DNA from: Hydrogenophaga sp.
GTDB taxonomy: Bacteria > Pseudomonadota > Gammaproteobacteria > Burkholderiales > Burkholderiaceae_C
Length of the DNA: 24,738 nt
Direction of reading: 5' to 3'
Assembly: GCA_030684755.1 (NCBI GenBank)
Contig: JAUXXN010000292.1
Coordinates: 1 to 24,738 of the forward strand
This document shows positions 15,820-23,283 of this stretch, one piece after another (position 1 is the first letter of the stretch; every line of letters starts with the position of its first letter). A program made the translations under genes and the position numbers. Below the pieces are notes generated by a model that was not told where the DNA came from, did no database searches, and saw only the letters and a program-made list of their open reading frames with translations.

Positions 15820-16692
15820 ATGTCATTGCCCGCTGATTGCGCCCCACCCGCGCCAAACCACCCCGCCCCCCTTTCGCCCGCCGACCTGTGGGCCGACGTG
15901 CAAGCCGTTCGCCAGCAAGCGCCGCTGGTGCACAGCGTGACCAACTTCGTGGTGATGAACTTCAACGCCAACATGCTGTTGGCCGCAGGCGCCTCGCCCA
16001 TCATGGCCCACGCGGTGGAAGAAGTGCCCGACATGGTGGCCATCGCACAGGCTGTGGCGGTCAACATTGGCACGCTGGACGCGCAGTGGGTGCCGGCCAT
16101 GGCACTGGCGCTGCAAACCGCGCGCACGCTGGGCAAACCAGCCGTGCTGGACCCGGTGGGCGCCGGCGCTTCGGCCTACCGCAACCGCACCCTGGCGTAC
16201 CTGCTGGCCCAAGGCCGCCCAAGCATCATTCGGGGCAATGCCTCGGAAATTTTGAGCCTGGCCGGTGTGGCGGGCGCGTCGCGCGGCGTGGACAGCGCGG
16301 CGGCTTCCAGCGACGCGCTGCACAGCGCACGCGCCTTGAGCGAGCAGTTCAACTGCGTGGTGTGCGTGTCGGGTGAAAAAGACTACGTGCTGGGGCCAGC
16401 GGGCGCCTGCGCCGTGCTGGCCAACGGCCACCCCTGGATGACCCGAGTGACCGGCGTGGGCTGCTCGGCCAGCGCGCTGGTGGCGGCTTTTGCGGCGGTG
16501 CAGCCCAATGCCTGGCGGGCCTGCACATCGGCCATGGGCTTTCTGGGTGTGGCGGGCCAGCTGGCCGCGCGCCGGGTGGCGGCTCACGGTGGTGGCGTGG
16601 GCAGCTACGCCGTGGCCTTGCTGGACGCGGTGGACCAACTCAGCGAAGCCGATTTTCTGGCCACCCTGAGCCTGCAGGAAGGCCAGGCATGA
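15820..16692 (+). CDS. thiM: Hydroxyethylthiazole kinase ThiM
   Basis: A 290-residue kinase that phosphorylates 4-methyl-5-(2-hydroxyethyl)thiazole, the thiazole salvage step of thiamine synthesis, in the cytoplasm. Diagnostic stretches are PLVHSVTNFVVMNFNANMLL near residue 35, LDPVGAGASAYRN, IIRGNASEI, and the ATP/anion-hole motif VTGVGCSASAL containing the catalytic Cys. It has a ~25-residue Pro-rich N-terminal extension compared with shorter homologues. It is the first gene after the TPP riboswitch and overlaps the ThiE-ThiD start by 4 bases, so it is translationally coupled to it. The ribosome binding site before 15820 is weak (AAGG at about -10), which suits regulation at translation. 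Confidence 0.96.
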   Translation: MSLPADCAPPAPNHPAPLSPADLWADVQAVRQQAPLVHSVTNFVVMNFNANMLLAAGASPIMAHAVEEVPDMVAIAQAVAVNIGTLDAQWVPAMALALQTARTLGKPAVLDPVGAGASAYRNRTLAYLLAQGRPSIIRGNASEILSLAGVAGASRGVDSAAASSDALHSARALSEQFNCVVCVSGEKDYVLGPAGACAVLANGHPWMTRVTGVGCSASALVAAFAAVQPNAWRACTSAMGFLGVAGQLAARRVAAHGGGVGSYAVALLDAVDQLSEADFLATLSLQEGQA

Positions 16693-18251
16693 CGGCCGAC
16701 ACGCTGCGCGCGCAACTGGCGCTGTATTGGGTGACCGACCCCGCAGGAATGGATGAAGCCACCTGGCTGCAACAGGTGCAAGCTGCGGTGCGTGGCGGCG
16801 TGAGCTGCGTGCAGCTGCGCAGCAAAACCGCCAGTACCCGCGACTTGGTGCGCTGGGGCCATGCGCTCAAAACGCTGCTGGCCCCGCACGGCGTGCCGTT
16901 GGTCGTCAACGACCGGCTGGACGTGGCCCTGGCGGTGAACGCCGAGGGCCTGCACCTGGGCCAGAGCGACCTGCTGCCCGCCGATGCGCGCCGGCTCATG
17001 CCCGCCGGCATGTGGCTGGGCTGGTCGATTGAGCAGCTGGCCCAGCTGGAACTGGCGCGGGCACAACCGGTGGACTACCTGGCCATCAGCCCGGTGTTTG
17101 CCACCCCCACCAAAGGCGACGCCGCCGAGCCGCTGGGGCTGGCGGGTTTGCGCTGGGCGCGCCAGCAGACCGCCTTGCCTTTGGTGGCCATTGGCGGCAT
17201 GCACGTCGGCTGCCTGGCCGAGGTGGTGGCCGCTGGCGCCGACAGCGTGGCCGTGGTGCGCGCCATCAGCGACGCGCCCGATCCCGAGCAGGCAGCGCAG
17301 GTGCTGCGCGGGCTGGTGGACGGCGCGCTGGCGTTGCGGGGTACACAAACCCAGGCGCGCCCCGAACCGAAAAACGGGCCAGCGTCCCGCCTCACCGTGC
17401 CACGCGTTTTGTCCATCGCGGGCTCCGACTCGGGTGGCGGCGCGGGCATTCAGGCCGACCTGAAAACCATTGCCGCGCTGGGCTGCTTTGGCACCACCGC
17501 CATTACCGCCGTGACCGCGCAAAACACCCTGGGCGTGAGCGGCATCCACGCACTGCCCGCCGAGTTTCTGGCGCGCCAGATCGACGCCGTGCTGGGCGAC
17601 ATTGGTGCCGACGCCATCAAGATCGGCATGCTGCACGACGCCGCCGTGGTGTCGGTGGTGGCGCAGGCGCTGGACCGCCATGCGGTGCGCCATGTGGTGC
17701 TGGACCCGGTGATGGTGGCCACCAGTGGCGACGTGTTGATGGCGCCCGACACCATGGGCGTGCTGGTCGAATCGCTGCTGCCCCGGGTGAGCCTGGTTAC
17801 ACCCAACCTGGACGAACTCGGCCTGCTGTGCGGGCAAACCATCACCACCGAAGCGCAGGCGCTGGACTGTGCCCAACAACTGCTGCGCCGGGGTGCCCGG
17901 GCCGTGCTGGTGAAAGGCGGGCACCTGCCCGGCGACACCGTGGTGGACACGCTGGTGGACGCCCAGGGCGTGCGCCTGCGGCTGGCAGCCCCACGCATTG
18001 CCACCACCAACCTGCACGGCACGGGCTGCACGCTGTCGTCGGCCATCGCCTCGTTTCTGGCGCGCGGCTGCACGCTGGACGAGGCCGTGACCCGCGCCCA
18101 CGCCTATGTGCGCGCGGCCCTGCATGCCTCGCGCCAGATTCACTGGGGCCAGGGCCACGGCCCGCTCAACCACACCCATGCTCCTGTGGCCCTCATCACC
18201 CAACTCGTCACCCAACCCACCACCCAACCGGAACCCCACCATGCTGCTTGA
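16689..18251 (+). CDS. thiED: Thiamine phosphate synthase / HMP(-P) kinase fusion (ThiE-ThiD)
   Basis: A 520-residue bifunctional enzyme. N-terminal ThiE (about 8-215) joins HMP-PP to thiazole phosphate: CVQLRSKT, VVNDRLDVAL, LHLGQSDL, YLAISPVFATPTK and AIGGM are all present. C-terminal ThiD (about 237-500) phosphorylates HMP and HMP-P: SIAGSDSGGGAGIQADLKT, ITAVTAQNT, DAIKIGML, LDPVMVATSG, VLVKGGHL and HGTGCTLSSAI with the catalytic Cys. The linker at ~218-236 is Gln/Pro/Arg-rich. Better-known fusions (for example plant TH1) carry ThiD first; here ThiE is first. With ThiM the operon covers salvage of both thiamine halves and their joining. The last ~25 residues are Thr/Gln/Pro-rich (TQLVTQPTTQPEP) and run into the start of the next gene. 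ThiE's GxSxH-type loop reads GWSIEQ, lacking the usual His. Confidence 0.95.
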   Translation: MTADTLRAQLALYWVTDPAGMDEATWLQQVQAAVRGGVSCVQLRSKTASTRDLVRWGHALKTLLAPHGVPLVVNDRLDVALAVNAEGLHLGQSDLLPADARRLMPAGMWLGWSIEQLAQLELARAQPVDYLAISPVFATPTKGDAAEPLGLAGLRWARQQTALPLVAIGGMHVGCLAEVVAAGADSVAVVRAISDAPDPEQAAQVLRGLVDGALALRGTQTQARPEPKNGPASRLTVPRVLSIAGSDSGGGAGIQADLKTIAALGCFGTTAITAVTAQNTLGVSGIHALPAEFLARQIDAVLGDIGADAIKIGMLHDAAVVSVVAQALDRHAVRHVVLDPVMVATSGDVLMAPDTMGVLVESLLPRVSLVTPNLDELGLLCGQTITTEAQALDCAQQLLRRGARAVLVKGGHLPGDTVVDTLVDAQGVRLRLAAPRIATTNLHGTGCTLSSAIASFLARGCTLDEAVTRAHAYVRAALHASRQIHWGQGHGPLNHTHAPVALITQLVTQPTTQPEPHHAA

Positions 18252-19002
18252 TTCTTCCCCTATCCTCGTCACCGGCGGCGCGCGCGGCCTGGGCGCTGCC
18301 ATTGCCCGCAGCCTGCACCGCCACGGCGCGTCGGTGATCATCAATTACCACCAGAGCGAACAGGCCGCCCACGCGCTGGTGGCCGAACTGGGTGAGCGCG
18401 CCTGGGCCCTGCAAGCGGATGTGCGCGATGCAACCCAGGTGCAGGCCCTGGTGGCGCAGGCCCAGCGCCTGGCGGGCCAGCCGCTGGCGGGTGTGGTCAA
18501 CAACGCACTGGTGGATTTTTCGTTCAACGGCGACGCCCGAGACAAGCTCGACACCCTCCGCTGGGAAGCGTTTGACGCCCAGCTCAGGGGCGCGTTGCAA
18601 GGCGCCTTGAACACCCTGCAAGCCTGCCTGCCAGGCTGGCAGGCACGCGGCGGCGGCAGCGTCGTCAACGTGGGCACCAACCTGTTTCAAAACCCGGTGG
18701 TGCCCTACCACGACTACACCGCGTCCAAGGCGGCGCTGCTGGCGCTCACCCGCACCGCCGCCCACGAGTGGGGCCCGCACGGCATCCGGGTCAACATGGT
18801 GTCGGGCGGTCTGCTGCGCACCACCGACGCCAGCCGCGCCACCCCCGACTTTGTGTTCGACCTGATCGCGGGCCAGACGCCGCTGCGCCAGGTGACCACG
18901 CCCGAAGACTTTGCCGACGCCGTGGTGTTTTTCATGAGCGGCCTGAGCCGCGCCGTGACCGGCCAGAACCTGGTGGTCGATGGCGGGCTGGTGATGAACT
19001 GA
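18241..19002 (+). CDS. SDR-family oxidoreductase in the thi operon
   Basis: A 253-residue classical short-chain dehydrogenase. Start at 18241 overlaps the thiED stop by 11 bases, so the two are almost certainly co-translated and under the TPP riboswitch. TGGARGLG (11-18) binds the cofactor, and the catalytic Tyr-Lys is in YHDYTASKAAL. Two family positions are altered: the NNAG motif is NNAL (VVNNALVDF), and the catalytic Ser region is VNVGTNLFQN, with Thr/Asn where most members have Ser. The C-terminus GQNLVVDGGLVMN is standard. Annotation pipelines would call it a 3-oxoacyl-ACP reductase-like SDR. Its place suggests a thiamine-related or precursor-salvage redox step, which is inference only. 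Confidence 0.9.
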   Translation: MLLDSSPILVTGGARGLGAAIARSLHRHGASVIINYHQSEQAAHALVAELGERAWALQADVRDATQVQALVAQAQRLAGQPLAGVVNNALVDFSFNGDARDKLDTLRWEAFDAQLRGALQGALNTLQACLPGWQARGGGSVVNVGTNLFQNPVVPYHDYTASKAALLALTRTAAHEWGPHGIRVNMVSGGLLRTTDASRATPDFVFDLIAGQTPLRQVTTPEDFADAVVFFMSGLSRAVTGQNLVVDGGLVMN

Positions 19003-19125
19003 GCCTGCTCAGCCTTTGGCGGGAGGCCAGCAGGGCAACAAGCCCGACGCGCAGGCGTCATGCACCACCACGCCCTGCTGATTAAGATGCGGGCGAAACG
19101 CCTCATCACCCCAGGAGACATCCCC

Positions 19126-19248
19126 ATGTTGGAAACCGCTATTGCTGGCAGCTTGCCCAAACCCGCTTGGCTGGCAGAAACCGAAAAACGCTGGCCACAG
19201 TGGAAGGCCCAAGGCGCCGCCCTGGCCCGCCAACGCTACGGAGACTGA
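19126..19248 (+). pseudogene. N-terminal remnant of a core-MetE-type methionine synthase
   Basis: A 40-codon frame with its own AGGAGA site reads MLETAIAGSLPKPAWLAE, then KRWPQWKAQGAALA. This is the N-terminal signature (GSLPKPAWLAE) of the short cobalamin-independent methionine synthase family (UROD/MetE fold, ~340 residues). It stops at a TGA at 19246 after QRYGD, four bases before the next start, so the whole barrel and the zinc ligands are gone. A deletion that joined the first 40 codons to the serine hydrolase gene explains it. It may still be translated as a short leader coupled to that gene. Confidence 0.7.
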
Positions 19249-19251
19249 CCC

Positions 19252-20436
19252 ATGCCAACCCCATTGCCCCGGGCCGAACCGGCCAACCTGGGCCTGTGCC
19301 CCGAACGCACCCAGCGCCTGGTGCAAGCGCTGCAAGCCGAGGTGGACCGCAGTCGCCTGCCCGGCGCGGTGGTGCTGCTGGCGCGGCACGGCCGTGTGGC
19401 CCTGTTTGAGAGCCTGGGTCAGCGCGACCCGGCCACCGGTGCCACGATGGCCCGCGACGCGGTGTTTCGCATCTATTCCATGACCAAGCCCGTGGTGTCG
19501 GTGGCGGCCATGATGCTGGTGGAGCAAGGCCGCCTGCTGCTGAGCGACCCTGTGGCCAAGCACCTGCCCGAGTTCAGCGGCCAGCAGGTGGCTGTGGAAA
19601 CCCCCGACGGGCTGCAACTGCAACCGGTGGCCCAACCCGCCACCGTGCAAGACCTGCTGCGCCACACCGCCGGGCTCACCTACGAATTTCTGGGCGAGGC
19701 CCCCGTGCAGCGGCTTTACGCCCAGGCCCAGATGGGTTCACGCGAGCGCAGCAACGCCGAGTTCAGCCGCACCCTGGCAGCCCTGCCCTTGTTCCGGCAA
19801 CCCGGCACAGAATGGGCCTACAGCCGCGCCACCGACGTGCTGGGCCGGCTGGTGGAAGTGGTCACCGGGCAGACGCTGGGCCAGCATCTGCGCGAATGCA
19901 TTTTTGAACCGCTGGGCATGGTGGACACCGCGTTTGTGGTGCCCGAGGCCGACCATGGCCGTATCGCCGAACCCTTCGCCCACGACCCCGACGGCGGCGT
20001 GCCGCTGCGCGTGCTCGACCCGCGCAAAGCGCCCGCCCTGGAAAGCGGCGGCGGCGGGCTGATGTCCACCACCGCCGACTACGCGCGTTTTTTGCAGTGC
20101 CTGCTGAACGGGGGCGAGCTGGATGGCGTGCGCCTGCTGGGACCACGCACGGTGGAATTCATGACCGCCGACCACCTGGGCGGCATTGCCAGCCACGACC
20201 CGCTGCTGCCGCCCGGCCACGGCTTTGGCCTGGGCTTTGCGGTGCGCACCGCCACCGGACTGGCCACCATGCCCGGTTCGGTGGGCACCTACCACTGGGG
20301 CGGCATCGCAGGCACCACCTTCTTTGTGGACCCGGCCGAAGACTTCTTCGGCATCCTCATGACCCAAGCGCCCAACCAGCGTGACCACTACCGCCTGCTG
20401 TTTCGCACGCTGGCTTACGCGGCGCTGGTGGACTGA
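19252..20436 (+). CDS. Serine hydrolase, class-C-beta-lactamase/EstB-like
   Basis: A 394-residue serine hydrolase of the beta-lactamase/transpeptidase-like superfamily. SxxK nucleophile motif is SMTK at 76-79 (IYSMTKPVVS), the Tyr motif is EWAYSRATDVLG (YSR in place of YxN), and the third motif HWGGIAGT replaces KTG, as in EstB-type esterases and D-aminopeptidases. No signal peptide is visible, so it is probably cytoplasmic and more likely an esterase or amidase than an antibiotic-resistance beta-lactamase. Its start is 3 bases beyond the MetE remnant stop, and it may be read from the upstream thi operon. Its 3' end overlaps the convergent gene at 20415 by 22 bases. Confidence 0.9.
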   Translation: MPTPLPRAEPANLGLCPERTQRLVQALQAEVDRSRLPGAVVLLARHGRVALFESLGQRDPATGATMARDAVFRIYSMTKPVVSVAAMMLVEQGRLLLSDPVAKHLPEFSGQQVAVETPDGLQLQPVAQPATVQDLLRHTAGLTYEFLGEAPVQRLYAQAQMGSRERSNAEFSRTLAALPLFRQPGTEWAYSRATDVLGRLVEVVTGQTLGQHLRECIFEPLGMVDTAFVVPEADHGRIAEPFAHDPDGGVPLRVLDPRKAPALESGGGGLMSTTADYARFLQCLLNGGELDGVRLLGPRTVEFMTADHLGGIASHDPLLPPGHGFGLGFAVRTATGLATMPGSVGTYHWGGIAGTTFFVDPAEDFFGILMTQAPNQRDHYRLLFRTLAYAALVD

Positions 20437-20954
20437 GCGGGCTTCGCTGGCGGTTGCCAGCGGAAAAACATCGGGTACACCTTTTCCACCACCGGGCCGT
20501 TGAAGTCCCAAGCCCGACATTGACCCAAGTGCATGGGCGGGCGGCCATCAGCCGGTGGGGCAAACGAGGCCGAGCGGGTTTGAAATGCGGCGGTGGCCAG
20601 GTTGAACAGCAGTTCGCGCAGGTGGGTGCAGCCTTGCACGCCGCCCAGGTGGCGCTCGATGGTTTTGCGCCAGCCGCGGCCCAGCGTTTCACCCACCAAG
20701 CCTTGCATGGGCGGCATGGCCTGCGGGCAGGGGTCGTGCGGGTGGGCGTCCATGGCGACCGCGATGTCGCGGATCACCATGCTGTCGTCCAGCGTCACGC
20801 GGATGTGCATGTGGTGGATGGCTTCATGTGGCGCCCAGTGGCCCTCGCCTTCAATCTCAAAGGCATGGGGCTTGCTGTCGTGCATTTCGCCTTCAATGTC
20901 CCACAGGCCGTCTTCGCGCTGAAACCCCCGGTATTCGACGCGGCGGGTGTGCAT
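20415..20954 (-). CDS. DUF2889-type protein of unknown function
   Basis: A 179-residue protein. The start at 20954 (MHTRRVEYRGFQREDGLWD) matches the typical opening of DUF2889 proteins, which continue with a substrate-like EGEMHDSKPHAFE, HHMHIRVTLDDSMVIRDI and MDAHPHDPCPQA; LVGETLGRGW and GCTHLRELLFNLATAAFQT complete the family pattern. His and Cys residues are well spaced for metal binding (HHMHIR, HPHDPCP, CTHL) but no function is established. The longer frame to 21041 adds nothing family-like. Its tail overlaps the serine hydrolase stop by 22 bases tail to tail. Confidence 0.85.
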   Translation of the reverse strand: MHTRRVEYRGFQREDGLWDIEGEMHDSKPHAFEIEGEGHWAPHEAIHHMHIRVTLDDSMVIRDIAVAMDAHPHDPCPQAMPPMQGLVGETLGRGWRKTIERHLGGVQGCTHLRELLFNLATAAFQTRSASFAPPADGRPPMHLGQCRAWDFNGPVVEKVYPMFFRWQPPAKPAQSTSAA

Positions 20955-21078
20955 GGGTTTGCGGGGCTGGGGGTTGGGCAATGGCAAAGCGGAACCTCGG
21001 CAGAAGAATGGTGCTGTGAATTTGCGGCGCTCACAGCACACGCCGAACGGCCCGCCAGTAAGCGTTGGACGCAGAGTT

Positions 21079-22674
21079 TCAGATCAACCGACGCAGAATA
21101 TCGGCTTCGTAGTGGTGCAAAAACTCCAGCTGCTCGTCACTCTGGATATAGCCGGGGTTGATTTTGCGCAGCCGCTCGATAGCTGCTTCTGCGCCCAAGC
21201 CCCCGTCGCGGACCAGCCAGGTCGCCAGCACCAAACCGGTGCGACCCAATCCGGCTTTGCAGTGCACGGCCAACACCTCACCGGCCTCCATCAAACGCTG
21301 CATGCGCACCAGCAGCATGTGCATTTGCGAAGCGGAGGGCGCTTTGCGGTCAAAAATGGACAGATGGGTGTTTTTGAGTCCATGGCGCAGCAGCGCTGCC
21401 TGGTCCATATCGGTTTCTGTGAGCGTGATGAGGTGGGTGATACCCACATGGCACAGCAGAGTCAGATCGTGGTCCACAGGCGCGACTACCCCCGGTTGCG
21501 GCGTACCCGCCAACATGCCCGGTACAACCCAACGAAAGCCTTGCGGTCCACGCGACTCGCTGACAAACACCTTGCCCACCGTGCTCGCCAATTCCACACC
21601 CTTGCGCATGGGCAACGGCAGGGCCACTGACGCGCGCGCAGGCTTCACTTCGGGAACAGCCGTGGCCACGTTCGCAACCGAAACGGGTGGAGGAAAGGCT
21701 GGAGCAGGCGAAGCTGCAACAGGTGCTGGCGCCAACTCAGGCGCGGGCACGCGGCCAGCCATGCGTGGAAACACCAACGGGGGAAACATGGTTGACTGGG
21801 GCGCAGCCGCAGGACTGGCCGACGTTACGGGTGCCGCAGCGGTGGCGAGCAGCGCCTCTGGCGGCAGAGGCGGTGGCAAGGGCGTGCCCGTCTCCAAATC
21901 CGTCGGCCGGGCATCGGGCGACGGCAGCGACAAACTGCCAGTTTGCACAAACTGCCGCACAAATTCGTTGGCAGGGCGGGTAAAAAATGCTTCTACCGGT
22001 TGATGCGCCAACACCCGTCCACCAGCCAGCAAAACCACCTCCGTAGCCAGCGCACGCGCCTGCCGCTGGTTGTGCAAACTGACCAACAATTTGCAACGCG
22101 ATCCCAGCTCACGCAACCACTTCACCATGGTGTGGGTCTCGGACTCGTTCAGACCTGTGGTGGGCTCGTCCACCATCAGCAAACGGGGTTGTGTGGCCAC
22201 CTGCATCAACACCAATGCCGTTCGCTGCATACGCGGCGTGCAGTTCATCAGTGTGGTATCCAAGTGGTCCACCCAGTCCGTCAGGCCATGCTCGGCCAGC
22301 AAGGCCACCGCCCATTCACGCCATTCAACAGCGCTGCGCTTGCCATCGGCGGGCATCGCGTGGCGCAAGACCTGCAACAAGGTCTGGTCCAGCAACCGCA
22401 ACTGCTGCTGTACCAGCGCTGGTCGGTTGTGAGGCCCCAAAGGCTCCCCGCCCAAGCTGGCAGAACCCCAGGTGCGGTGCATGGCGTGGCCTTCGTACAA
22501 GCCCGCCAGCGTACGCAGCAGCGAAGATTTACCCGTTTTGACCGGTCCCATCAACACATCAACGCCCGATGAGGACAGCTGCAACTCCACCTCCGCCAGC
22601 ACCACCCGCTGACCAAAAGCCACACCAAAACGGTGCAAAGACAAACCAGCGAATGGGGGCGAATCAACCTGCAT
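21079..22674 (-). CDS. ABC-type ATPase fused to a dual-specificity protein phosphatase
   Basis: A 531-residue fusion. Residues ~10-235 form an ABC nucleotide-binding domain: Walker A GPVKTGKSS (43-51), Walker B RLLMVDEP (164-171, Glu 170) and H-loop LVSLHN (His 201). The signature motif, normally LSGGQ, reads NCTPRMQR (144-151), which is degenerate and resembles uncoupled or non-transporter ABC proteins. Residues ~245-360 are a Pro/Ala-rich linker. Residues ~365-531 form a cysteine phosphatase: HCKAGLGRTG (471-480) is the CX5R P-loop with Cys 472 and Arg 478, and Asp 442 (FDRKAPS) is the likely general acid, as in KAP/CDC14-type dual-specificity phosphatases. No membrane segment or permease partner. 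It lies 45 bases behind the Roadblock-like gene. I know of no described function for this architecture. Confidence 0.88.
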   Translation of the reverse strand: MQVDSPPFAGLSLHRFGVAFGQRVVLAEVELQLSSSGVDVLMGPVKTGKSSLLRTLAGLYEGHAMHRTWGSASLGGEPLGPHNRPALVQQQLRLLDQTLLQVLRHAMPADGKRSAVEWREWAVALLAEHGLTDWVDHLDTTLMNCTPRMQRTALVLMQVATQPRLLMVDEPTTGLNESETHTMVKWLRELGSRCKLLVSLHNQRQARALATEVVLLAGGRVLAHQPVEAFFTRPANEFVRQFVQTGSLSLPSPDARPTDLETGTPLPPPLPPEALLATAAAPVTSASPAAAPQSTMFPPLVFPRMAGRVPAPELAPAPVAASPAPAFPPPVSVANVATAVPEVKPARASVALPLPMRKGVELASTVGKVFVSESRGPQGFRWVVPGMLAGTPQPGVVAPVDHDLTLLCHVGITHLITLTETDMDQAALLRHGLKNTHLSIFDRKAPSASQMHMLLVRMQRLMEAGEVLAVHCKAGLGRTGLVLATWLVRDGGLGAEAAIERLRKINPGYIQSDEQLEFLHHYEADILRRLI

Positions 22675-22719
22675 GTTGTTGCAATATTTCTAAATTATCA
22701 AGAAAAACCACCGCCCCGA

Positions 22720-23127
22720 TCAGAAGCAAGCTTCCAGTTCTGGCATAGCCATGCGGGCTTTGGTCAGCGCCATACCCAGGTTGGCCGACTTGCGGCAAAC
22801 AAACACGGCCACATAGTCGGGGTAGCGCTTGCCGCGCATGAACACGTGCAGCAAATTGTCGCTGTTGACAATGATTTCCTGAAAATAGTGGTGGTTGTCA
22901 TTGGTGACACCACGCGACTTCTTGAACAGTTTTTCAATCATCGACACGTTGGGGCCCGCAAACATGTCGGCCGTGGCAGCGGCCACCAAATCGAGAATCT
23001 CCGAAGGGTGGGAGTCCACCGTCTTGACACCCAGCAGCATGCCGGAAGCGATGTCCACGTAACCGGCAGCCAAACACTCTGGAATGGAGGCGGCGGCTGT
23101 GTTGAGTTGCTGATCGAGTTTGCTCAT
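22720..23127 (-). CDS. Roadblock/LC7-like protein
   Basis: A 135-residue protein. The alpha/beta layout and several stretches fit the Roadblock/LC7 (MglB/LAMTOR) fold: VDIASGMLLGV in the first strand pair, DLVAAATADMF in the central helix, YFQEIIVNSDNLLHVFMRG in strands 3-4 and YVAVFVCRKSANLGMALTKAR in the last strand and helix. Roadblock proteins dimerise and often regulate small Ras-like GTPases; no GTPase gene is in the window. An AAGG site lies just before the ATG. It is the promoter-proximal gene of the unit with the ABC-phosphatase fusion and divergent from the globin gene. The assignment is by fold pattern, not a strict motif. Confidence 0.7.
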   Translation of the reverse strand: MSKLDQQLNTAAASIPECLAAGYVDIASGMLLGVKTVDSHPSEILDLVAAATADMFAGPNVSMIEKLFKKSRGVTNDNHHYFQEIIVNSDNLLHVFMRGKRYPDYVAVFVCRKSANLGMALTKARMAMPELEACF

Positions 23128-23144
23128 ATTAAAAACCTTATTAA

Positions 23145-23154
23145 TACTTAAGTA
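23145..23154. promoter_or_regulatory. Palindrome upstream of the Roadblock-like gene
   Basis: TACTTAAGTA is a perfect 10 bp palindrome 18-27 bases before the Roadblock start, in AT-rich sequence. It could be an operator; only the symmetry is seen. Confidence 0.35.
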
Positions 23155-23162
23155 ATAGAAAT

Positions 23163-23190
23163 TGAGATCGGCGAGAAGGCTCGCATCTCA
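23163..23190. promoter_or_regulatory. 28-base interrupted inverted repeat in the divergent spacer
   Basis: TGAGAT (23163-23168) pairs with ATCTCA (23185-23190), and GCGAG (23171-23175) with CTCGC (23180-23184), around an AAGG centre; two unpaired bases (CG) sit on one side. This is the strongest symmetric element between the Roadblock and globin genes. It could be a regulator site for either or both genes, or a hairpin in the 5' leader of the minus-strand transcript. It is not a terminator: the adjacent A-run is on the wrong side for either direction. Confidence 0.45.
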
Positions 23191-23283
23191 TAAAAAAACA
23201 ATTTGAATCAATGTAGTCTATCCCTGTTTTTCAGGATTTACGCGTTCATTTTTGCGGATTTTCTTTGACCAATTTTACGATTT

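Noticed and set aside
16605..18344. Long minus-strand open frame (579 codons) opposite thiM/thiED
   Set aside because: It is the antisense shadow of two unmistakable thiamine genes in GC-rich DNA; the translation is His/Gly/Arg/Gln-rich low complexity with no domain.
23205..23222. Possible FNR box upstream of the globin gene
   Set aside because: Only one ATCAA half is good; the partner half does not match TTGAT at the right spacing.
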